In this document: piece by piece, positions 57,422 to 64,000 of the stretch
Layout of the letters: every line of letters begins with the position of its first letter
Position numbering within the stretch: the stretch's first letter is position 1
From: Oscillospiraceae bacterium
GTDB lineage: Bacteria > Bacillota > Clostridia > Oscillospirales > Acutalibacteraceae
Direction: 5' to 3'
Assembly (NCBI GenBank): GCA_025757685.1
Contig: CP107220.1
Location: 955,501-1,019,500 of the forward strand
DNA: 64,000 bases
Program-made: the position numbers and the translations under genes
The notes under the pieces: generated by a model
What the model was told of the DNA's origin: nothing
Seen by the model: the letters and a program-made list of their open reading frames with translations, nothing else
Databases searched by the model: none

Positions 57422-60400
57422 TTAAAAGAGAGAAATTTGGTTGCTCTCCGGCAGGTCGCCCAGTGCCCCCGCCTCGCGCAGGGAGTCTACCACAGACTTG
57501 CCTACCCCGCTGCGTGCCATCAGATCATCACAGGAGATAAACTCGCCCATACCGTCGTCCTTGGCCTGGGCCAACTGCTTAGCTGCGTTCTCACCTACGC
57601 CGGCAATCGCGCTAAAAGGCAGACGGATCTTGCCGTCCTCAATATTATACACCCGCCAGTCGGACTTATAAATATCCACCGGCAGGAAGTGGTACCCGCG
57701 GGCCAACATTTCAATCACAATCTGCAAAATGCCGTATGTGTCCTGCTCCTTGGCAGAGGCGTCGTTGCCCTTGCGCTTGATCTCTTCCATTCTGGCCTTA
57801 ACCGCATCCTTGCCCTGAACCGCCGCCACAGCGTCTAAATCGCCGCCGCGCACGGTAAAGAACGCACTGTAATACTGCAAGGGGTAATAGATCTTGTACC
57901 ATCCCAAGCGCAGGGCCGCGATCACATACGCCGCTGCGTGCGCCTTGGGGAACATATATTTGATTTTATAGCAGCTGTCTATGTACCACTGCTCCACGCC
58001 CACTTCTTTCATGGCTTCCTCATACGGCGGCAGCTCCTTGGGTGCCTTGCCCTTACGCGTGTATTCCATGATCTTAAAGCAGTCCTTCTTACTTAGGGGC
58101 GAGGGTTTGCCGGTGCGCTGCTCATAGGCTTCCGCCTTATGGAGCAGATAGGTCATAATACCGTCACGGCAGCCGATCACATCAGAAATGGTGCACACAC
58201 CGTTTTTGATCAGCTCCTGGGCGTTGCCCAACCACACATCCGTGCCGTGGGACAGGCCGGAAATTTGCAGCAAATCGGAAAAAGTTTTTGGCTGTGCCTC
58301 CATGAGCATTCCCAGCACAAAGGGGGTGCCCATCTCCGGAATAGACAATGTGGAGGTGGGGCAGTCAATATCCTCCGGCGACACGCCGATGGGCTCCGTA
58401 GAGGTGATCATCTGGTACAGCTTGGGGTCGCACAGGTCCACATCCATCACAGGAATACCGGTGGCATCCTCCAGAAATTTATAAAGGGTGGGCACATCGT
58501 GACCCAGCTCGTCCAGCTTCAGCAGCGTATCGTGAAGCGCGTTCTTAAAGTCAAAGTGTGTGGTATAGGTGCCCTTGCTCTTATCGTTAGACGGGTACTG
58601 AATAGGCGTAAAGTCCTCCACTTCGTACTCGTCCGGCACAACCACCATGCCGCCCGGGTGCTGGCCGGTGGTACGCTTAATACCGGTACAGCCATCCTTC
58701 AGTCGCTCAATCTCCGCCTTGGGGGTGGAGCCGTCGAGGCCCCGCTCCTCCAGGTACTTGATCACATAGCCAAAGGCGGTTTTTTCCGCCACGGTAGCCA
58801 TGGTACCGGCCTTGAACACATGGGACTTACCAAACAGCTCCTCCGTGAACCGATGGCTCTGGGACTGGTAGTCGCCGCTGAAGTTCAAGTCAATATCCGG
58901 CTCTTTATCGCCGTCAAAGCCCAGGAAAGTCTCAAAGGGAATTTCGTGGCCATCCCGGTTCATGGGTATATGGCAATGGGGGCAGTCCTTAGGCGGCAGG
59001 TCAAAGCCGCTGCCCACAGAGCCGTCCTGTATAAACTCACTGTGCTTGCACTTGGGGCACACATAATGAGGTGCCAAGGGGTTCACCTCGGAAATGCCCG
59101 CCATGTGGGCTACAAAGGAGGAACCTACGGACCCTCGGGAGCCCACCAAGTAACCGTGCTCCTCCGAGTTTTTAACCAATCGTTTGGCAATAACATACAG
59201 CACGCCAAACCCGTGCTTGATAATAGAGTCCAGCTCACGCTGCAAGCGAGAGGCCACATACTCCGGCACCGGATCGCCGTATTTCTCCTTAGCGGTTTTC
59301 CAGCAAATGTCCGTCAGCTCATCGTCTGCGCCGTCAATGTGGGGCTGGAAGGTGCCGGGAGGAATGGGCACAATATCGTCATCGATCATATCGGCGATCT
59401 TGTTGGGGTTATCCACCACCACTTCCTTGGCCCGGTCGCCCAGGTAGGCAAAGTCCTCCAGCATCTCGTTGGTGGTCTTAAAGTACAAAGGCGGCTGCAT
59501 ATCCGCGTCCTCAAAGCCTTTGCTGGCCATAATAATGGCGCGGAACTTGGCGTCTTTTTTATCAAGAAAATGCACATCGCCGGTAGCTACGGTCAACTTG
59601 CCCAGCTTGTCGCCGATGGCGAGAATTTTGCGGTTAATATTGTTCAGATCCTCTTCTTCCCGGATCTGCTCATGAATTTCTTTATTGGAACGCAGCATAA
59701 AAGCATTGTTGCCGTTCGGCTGAATTTCCAAATAATCATAAAAATCGGCAATTTTCTCCAACTCTTCGTCGCTTTTGCCGTGGAGAATGGCCTGGTACAG
59801 CTCGCCCTGCTCGCAGGCGGAGCCGATAATAATGCCGTCCCGGTGCTCTTTCAACGCCGACTTCAAGATCAGCGGACGGTTCTTAAAGTACTCAATATTG
59901 CTCTTGGAGATATGCTTATACAGTACCTTGCGCCCGGCCAGGGTGCGGATCAAAAAAATAATATGATACCGAGGGAAGTCCTTGAGCTTCATATTCATAA
60001 AGTCCGGGTACTTCTCGTCGTCTACCAGGTAACCCTCCATACCGCACAGCAGCTTGATGCCGGCGCTCTTGGCTGCCTTACAGGCCTCCGGCAGTGCCTG
60101 CACCACGCCGTGGTCGGTGATTGCAACCGCCTTGTGGCCCCACTTGGCCGCCCGCTTTACCAAAGAGGTAGGTGAGGAAATGGCGTCCATCTCCGACAGG
60201 GAGGTATGCATGTGCAGCTCCACCCGCTTCTCCGGCGCGGTATCCATCTCCTCCATCTTGGTCACGGTAGCCAACGAATTGGCCCGCAGCACATACTCAC
60301 CGGCGTAGTTGTCGTACTGGTACATACCGCTGACCATCACAGTCTTGGCACTCTGGATCTTATTGATCACCGGGTCCATCACTTTATTGCTGTCAAACAT

Positions 60401-61195
60401 CTTCACCGTCATGGAAGATGTGTAATCGCTGATATTAAAGGAAAAAATCTTGTTGCCGCCACGCTTGGTCTCCCGGGCCTCGCTGCACAGCACATCCCCC
60501 CATACGGTAATGTAGCCGTCGTCGGTCTTGACCTCATTCATGGGCTTGGGCAGCTCCCGAATGGGCTTGCCAAAGAAGCCATGCACCGTGTCGCCGTAGA
60601 GCGGCAGACCGCCCTGCATAGGCCGGTGCTCCACCTGCTTTTCCGCTTCTTCTTTCTTTTGTTTCTCGGCCTCCTGCTTCTCTGCCACCGCAGAGCGCAC
60701 CGCCGCTTCTATATCATAGGTCTTGGCTTCTACAAATTCTACAGCCAGTTCCAGATCGAACAGCTTATGAATTTCCTGGGCCAGCAGCTTGTCCGTGCCC
60801 TTGGCCAACAGCACTTCCCTGCCCCCGTATTGCAGGTCGATATGCAGGGTGTTGCCGTTTACCGTAGCCTTGGCGTCCTTAAAGAAGCCGTTAACCTCCG
60901 CATGGTGCCGCCGAATGTTGGCAATTAGGGAGGGCAGACAATCCGCAGAAAACGCCGCCGAAGCATAATGAGGGGTCAACACCGCCTTTTCCAGTCCCAT
61001 TTGGGCTGCAATTTGGTCTGCGCACCGCTCCAGCTCCGCCGTCTCAACCAACGCCGGCAACTGCAAAGCAATGTGCAGTTCCCGCCGGTCGTGGTAAGTA
61101 GACATACCCACCACGGCCGCATCTGCCAAAGCCAGGCGTCCCGCCTCGTCCATATAGGCGCCAAAATATTCAACAAATCGATTCATTGCTTGCAT
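57422..61195 (-). CDS. polC: DNA polymerase III PolC-type alpha subunit without the exonuclease domain
   Basis: The 1257-residue replicative polymerase of low-GC Gram-positives, about 180 residues shorter than Bacillus PolC. Order: N-terminal domain (1-200, with a charged KEEAEKQ linker near 170-190), OB fold (about 225-315), PHP domain starting RVELHMHTSLSEMDAISSPT (325-) through TDHGVVQALPEACKAAKS, then the PHP second half from about 409, palm/fingers with GYLVGSRGSVGSSFVA, a zinc knuckle (CPKCKH...CPHCH) and EPDIDLNFSG, and helix-hairpin-helix near the end. The DnaQ-like proofreading domain normally inserted in PHP is missing: only about 15 residues separate GMEGYLVDD from RYHIIFLIRT. The ATG overlaps the ispG stop (TAATG). 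Confidence 0.95.
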   Translation of the reverse strand: MQAMNRFVEYFGAYMDEAGRLALADAAVVGMSTYHDRRELHIALQLPALVETAELERCADQIAAQMGLEKAVLTPHYASAAFSADCLPSLIANIRRHHAEVNGFFKDAKATVNGNTLHIDLQYGGREVLLAKGTDKLLAQEIHKLFDLELAVEFVEAKTYDIEAAVRSAVAEKQEAEKQKKEEAEKQVEHRPMQGGLPLYGDTVHGFFGKPIRELPKPMNEVKTDDGYITVWGDVLCSEARETKRGGNKIFSFNISDYTSSMTVKMFDSNKVMDPVINKIQSAKTVMVSGMYQYDNYAGEYVLRANSLATVTKMEEMDTAPEKRVELHMHTSLSEMDAISSPTSLVKRAAKWGHKAVAITDHGVVQALPEACKAAKSAGIKLLCGMEGYLVDDEKYPDFMNMKLKDFPRYHIIFLIRTLAGRKVLYKHISKSNIEYFKNRPLILKSALKEHRDGIIIGSACEQGELYQAILHGKSDEELEKIADFYDYLEIQPNGNNAFMLRSNKEIHEQIREEEDLNNINRKILAIGDKLGKLTVATGDVHFLDKKDAKFRAIIMASKGFEDADMQPPLYFKTTNEMLEDFAYLGDRAKEVVVDNPNKIADMIDDDIVPIPPGTFQPHIDGADDELTDICWKTAKEKYGDPVPEYVASRLQRELDSIIKHGFGVLYVIAKRLVKNSEEHGYLVGSRGSVGSSFVAHMAGISEVNPLAPHYVCPKCKHSEFIQDGSVGSGFDLPPKDCPHCHIPMNRDGHEIPFETFLGFDGDKEPDIDLNFSGDYQSQSHRFTEELFGKSHVFKAGTMATVAEKTAFGYVIKYLEERGLDGSTPKAEIERLKDGCTGIKRTTGQHPGGMVVVPDEYEVEDFTPIQYPSNDKSKGTYTTHFDFKNALHDTLLKLDELGHDVPTLYKFLEDATGIPVMDVDLCDPKLYQMITSTEPIGVSPEDIDCPTSTLSIPEMGTPFVLGMLMEAQPKTFSDLLQISGLSHGTDVWLGNAQELIKNGVCTISDVIGCRDGIMTYLLHKAEAYEQRTGKPSPLSKKDCFKIMEYTRKGKAPKELPPYEEAMKEVGVEQWYIDSCYKIKYMFPKAHAAAYVIAALRLGWYKIYYPLQYYSAFFTVRGGDLDAVAAVQGKDAVKARMEEIKRKGNDASAKEQDTYGILQIVIEMLARGYHFLPVDIYKSDWRVYNIEDGKIRLPFSAIAGVGENAAKQLAQAKDDGMGEFISCDDLMARSGVGKSVVDSLREAGALGDLPESNQISLF

Positions 61196-62253
61196 TATAA
61201 TTTATCAATCTCTTTCATCAATTCCGTTAGCAGTTGATCCTCCGGGACTTTGCGAAGAATTTGGCCTTTCTTAAACAGCAGGCCCTCGCCGTCGCCACCG
61301 GCAATGCCAATATCCGCTTCTCTGGCCTCGCCGGGGCCGTTGACCACGCATCCCATCACAGCCACTTTAATGGGCTTGTGCACATCCCGCAGCTTCTCCT
61401 CCACCTGTTTTGCAAGACCCACCAGGTCAATGCGGGTACGCCCGCAGGTGGGGCAGGCAATTAAGTAGGGGCTGTCGTTTTTCAGCCCAATGGCTTTCAA
61501 TATATCCATGGCGGCAAAGACTTCCTTCACCGGGTCGTCGGTGAGGCTCACCCGAATGGTGTCGCCGATACCGTGGCACAGCAGAGAGCCGATCCCCGCC
61601 GCAGACTTGATAATACCCATACGCTCGGTGCCCGCTTCCGTCACACCCAGGTGCAAGGGATAGTCGCACCGCTGGGCGGCCATCTCATAAGCGGCGATCA
61701 TGGTAGGCACATTGCTGGACTTAATAGAAATGACAATATCGTTAAAGTCGAACTTCTCCAGCAGTGCTGCGTGGTACATGGCGCTCTCCACCATGGCCTC
61801 AGGGGTAGGCGCGCCGTATTTGGCTAAAATATGTTTTTCCAGCGAGCCGCTGTTGACCCCAATGCGAATGGGGATCTGCTTCTCTCTGCAAATATCCGCC
61901 ACCGCTTTTACCCGATCATCGCTGCCTATGTTGCCCGGGTTGATACGAATTTTGTCGATCCCCCGCTGGGCAGCGCCCAGCGCCAGGCGATAGTTAAAAT
62001 GAATATCCGCCACCAAGGGCAAATCCACGGCGTTCTTGATAGGCTCAATCAGATCCAGCGCCGCCTCGTCCGGAATGGCAAAGCGGATCACCTGGCACCC
62101 GGCAGCCGCCAGCGCCTTGGCCTGCGCCACAGAGCCGTCAATGTTCGTAGACGGCACATTCAGCATGGACTGTACCAGCACCGGGCTGTCGCCGCCCAGG
62201 GTGGTATTGCCTAATTTGATTTTTCTGCTTTTTCTTCTTTCCATTTTGCTCAC
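61195..62253 (-). CDS. ispG: 4-hydroxy-3-methylbut-2-enyl diphosphate synthase
   Basis: Sixth step of the MEP pathway, forming HMBPP with a [4Fe-4S] cluster. 352 residues, short bacterial form: TIM barrel (VQSMLNVPSTNI, VADIHFNYRLALGA, RINPGNIGSDDRV, RIGVNSGSLEKHIL) and C-terminal cluster domain (ACPTCGRTRIDL, AVMGCVVNGPGEAREADIGI). It follows rseP with no gap. Confidence 0.97.
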   Translation of the reverse strand: MSKMERRKSRKIKLGNTTLGGDSPVLVQSMLNVPSTNIDGSVAQAKALAAAGCQVIRFAIPDEAALDLIEPIKNAVDLPLVADIHFNYRLALGAAQRGIDKIRINPGNIGSDDRVKAVADICREKQIPIRIGVNSGSLEKHILAKYGAPTPEAMVESAMYHAALLEKFDFNDIVISIKSSNVPTMIAAYEMAAQRCDYPLHLGVTEAGTERMGIIKSAAGIGSLLCHGIGDTIRVSLTDDPVKEVFAAMDILKAIGLKNDSPYLIACPTCGRTRIDLVGLAKQVEEKLRDVHKPIKVAVMGCVVNGPGEAREADIGIAGGDGEGLLFKKGQILRKVPEDQLLTELMKEIDKL

Positions 62254-63297
62254 CTACGAAAACAACTTGGTAATATCACTAAAGGTCACCACGCACATAA
62301 AGAGCAGCAGCAGCGCCAGCCCCGCCGCGTTAATGACCCACTCTGCCTTATCCGGCAGCTTGCGTTTGCAAATCCCCTCGCCCACCAGCAGGAACAGCCG
62401 CCAGCCGTCCAGCGCCGGAATGGGAAACAGGTTAAACAGCCCCACATTGATGGTGAGTATCGCCATCAGCCGCAGTGCGGAGTAGGCAGAGGTTTTCACC
62501 GCCTGGCTCACATAGGACACGGCACCCACCGGGCCGCTGATGTCTGCCAGGCCAAAGCGACCGGACAGCATATCTGCAACGGACAGGAACACCATGCGGG
62601 CGTAAGACACCGTTTGCATGACGCTCTCCCGCAACACATTGCCCACATTCTTGGGCACACCGTGGAGCCAAAAGTCCATCTTTACAAACCGATGGCCCTC
62701 ATATTCTTCCGTATCAAATTTGACCTGCAAGGTCTTTTTGGCACCGTCCCGCTTAACGACCACTGTCAATGTATCGTCTGTACTGCGAGACAGGCCGGTA
62801 GTCACATCGGTAGCGGTGTAAACCCGCATACCGTCAATGGACTGAATGGTATCGCCCACTTGCAATCCGGAGGCTGCGCTGGCGGCATTCGCCTCAAACT
62901 TCGCCACCTGGGCAGTACCGATCAAATTGCTGCCGCACACAATCAGCACGGTCAACAAAAAGCCCAGCACCAAATTCATCAGTGCACCGGCCACCACCAC
63001 AAACAGCCGAGCCGGCACGCTCTTTTTGTTAAAGGCGTTGGGGTCTTCCGAGTCCTCCCCCTCGCCCTCCATTTGACAGTAGCCGCCAAAAAGGATCCAG
63101 CGCAGGGTGAACTTGGTGCCGTTCCTTTCCCGCTGTATGATCTTAGGGCCCATACCTACGGAAAACTCATTGACTTTGATCTTCATTAGCCGAGCGGCAA
63201 TATAATGCCCGCCCTCATGCACCAGAATGATCAGCTCAAAAAATAAAATGGCAATCAGAACAGGATATACCGTATGCCACAGGGAAGATAAGGTCAC
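62254..63297 (-). CDS. rseP: Site-2 membrane metalloprotease RseP family
   Basis: Intramembrane zinc protease that cuts anti-sigma factors or signal peptides within the membrane. 347 residues with LVHEGGHYIAARL (HExxH in the first helix), a PDZ domain (about 125-200, LQVGDTIQSIDGMRVY), and LINVGLFNLFPIPALDGWRL with the third zinc ligand. The start is a GTG that overlaps the dxr stop (GTGA). The dxr-rseP-ispG order is conserved in clostridia. Confidence 0.95.
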   Translation of the reverse strand: MTLSSLWHTVYPVLIAILFFELIILVHEGGHYIAARLMKIKVNEFSVGMGPKIIQRERNGTKFTLRWILFGGYCQMEGEGEDSEDPNAFNKKSVPARLFVVVAGALMNLVLGFLLTVLIVCGSNLIGTAQVAKFEANAASAASGLQVGDTIQSIDGMRVYTATDVTTGLSRSTDDTLTVVVKRDGAKKTLQVKFDTEEYEGHRFVKMDFWLHGVPKNVGNVLRESVMQTVSYARMVFLSVADMLSGRFGLADISGPVGAVSYVSQAVKTSAYSALRLMAILTINVGLFNLFPIPALDGWRLFLLVGEGICKRKLPDKAEWVINAAGLALLLLFMCVVTFSDITKLFS

Positions 63298-64000
63298 GAA
63301 ACCGCCTCAATCACATAATCTCTGGCCGCGCGATCGGCCTGTAAAACATCATCCAGGGTGTAATCCGCCACTTGCGGGCACGCCTCCATGGCCGCCCGGT
63401 TCAGCACCGCAATGTCTGTAAACTTGATCTTGCCGTTTAGGAACAGCCGTACGCTCTCCTCATTGGCGCCGTTGGCTGCCGCCGGGCGCAAACCGCCTGC
63501 CGCAATGGCGTCCTTACACACATTGATACAGCGGAAAGTATCATAATCCGGCGCATAAAAAGTCAGCTTACCGTAATCCACAAGGGACAGCTCCTGCACC
63601 GGGCTGGGTAGACGCTGGGGATAGGTCAGCGCATACTGAATGGGAATACGCATATCCGGCACACCCAGCTGGGCGATGACGGAATTGTCTTGATATGCAA
63701 TGGCGGAGTGCACCACGCTCTCCCGGTGCACCACAATATCAATGGCGTCAATGGGCATGTCAAACAGCCACTTGGCCTCAATAAATTCCAGCCCCTTGTT
63801 CATCATGGTAGCACTGTCGATGGTAATTTTTGCACCCATATCCCAGTTAGGATGCTTTAAGGCGTCCGCCGCCGTCACATTTTCCAGTTCCGCTAAAGTC
63901 TTGCCAAAGAACGGTCCGCCGGAAGCGGTTAAGATCAGTTTCTTCACCGCGCCTTTTTCCGGACTGCCTTGCAGACACTGAAAGATGGCGGAGTGCTCGC
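63294..64000 (-). CDS. dxr: 1-deoxy-D-xylulose 5-phosphate reductoisomerase, C-terminal part (runs off right edge)
   Basis: Second step of the MEP pathway. The window holds the last 235 codons; the 5' part lies beyond 64000. Visible from the edge: EHSAIFQCLQGSPEKGAVKK, LTASGGPFFGK, the metal/substrate loop WDMGAKITIDSATMMNKGLE, FIEAKWLF, VHRESVVHSAI, QLGVPDMRIPIQYAL and NGANEESV. All are signatures of the catalytic and C-terminal helical domains. Confidence 0.96.
   Translation of the reverse strand, partial: EHSAIFQCLQGSPEKGAVKKLILTASGGPFFGKTLAELENVTAADALKHPNWDMGAKITIDSATMMNKGLEFIEAKWLFDMPIDAIDIVVHRESVVHSAIAYQDNSVIAQLGVPDMRIPIQYALTYPQRLPSPVQELSLVDYGKLTFYAPDYDTFRCINVCKDAIAAGGLRPAAANGANEESVRLFLNGKIKFTDIAVLNRAAMEACPQVADYTLDDVLQADRAARDYVIEAVS

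Noticed and set aside
58139..60175. 678-codon open frame antisense to polC
   Set aside because: His- and Leu-rich shadow reading of a conserved gene, without ribosome site or family features.
63948..64000. GTG at 63947 as the start of a short dxr
   Set aside because: The frame continues upstream to the window edge with conserved Dxr residues (EHSAIFQC), so the gene is cut by the window, not short.

Overview
The window is a dense, almost gap-free piece of chromosome from a spore-forming, Gram-positive Clostridia bacterium, most likely in the Oscillospirales/Ruminococcaceae range. The evidence is an IspH protein fused to ribosomal protein S1, a PolC-type replicative polymerase, sigE-spoIIGA, the spoVB-mazG-hup-rqcP-yabP-yabQ-divIC block, a CIRCE-controlled groESL operon, and secreted glycan-directed proteins with moderate GC. 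Nearly every gene is on the minus strand. No mobile element, prophage, CRISPR array or tRNA was seen.

Layout. 0-12 kb is the accessory part: the start of an MFS transporter with an operator-like inverted repeat, an unknown small gene, a TetR regulator, a DUF2974-type hydrolase, two tandem paralogous secreted LRR/fibronectin proteins with nearly identical 3' halves, gdhA, and a 1427-residue secreted GH43-like protein followed by a 47-residue small protein. 12.0-14.5 kb is groES-groEL with a CIRCE element and an unusual 162-bp tandem repeat in the 3' untranslated region that re-uses the last codons of groEL. 14.6-21.3 kb is one tightly overlapped operon (DUF1858 - trmK - nif3-like - rqcH - ispD - ispF - CDF transporter - phosphoesterase) behind a 22-bp perfect palindrome. 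22-28.6 kb is abcF - flavoprotein - cmk - plsC - ispH/rpsA. 28.7-31.8 kb holds manA, a DUF378 gene, a lone 5S rRNA gene, sigE and spoIIGA. 31.8-40.8 kb holds the CCA enzyme, a membrane protein gene overlapping its convergent neighbour, a GH38 mannosidase operon with phosphohexomutase, an rRNA methyltransferase and a fumarase alpha subunit. 40.8-45.6 kb is the sporulation/division block. 45.7-57.4 kb is a long operon starting with histidine genes (hisZG-D-B-A-I-E) and running into recJ, relA, dtd, an MBL hydrolase and hemZ. 57.4-64 kb is dxr - rseP - ispG - polC.

How the genes work together. Five MEP isoprenoid steps are present in three places (dxr and ispG; ispD and ispF; ispH). RqcH and RqcP, the two factors of bacterial ribosome-associated quality control, are both here but in separate operons. 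The sporulation genes (sigE with its activating protease, spoVB, yabP/yabQ) support endospore formation. The most interesting observations are a PolC with no proofreading exonuclease domain, the groEL 3' tandem repeat with nested hairpins, a yabP ribosome-binding site buried in a terminator-like hairpin, an orphan 5S gene directly after sigE, a fumarase alpha subunit without its beta partner, and a his operon that lacks hisC, hisH and hisF. All calls are from reading the sequence; no database search was possible.
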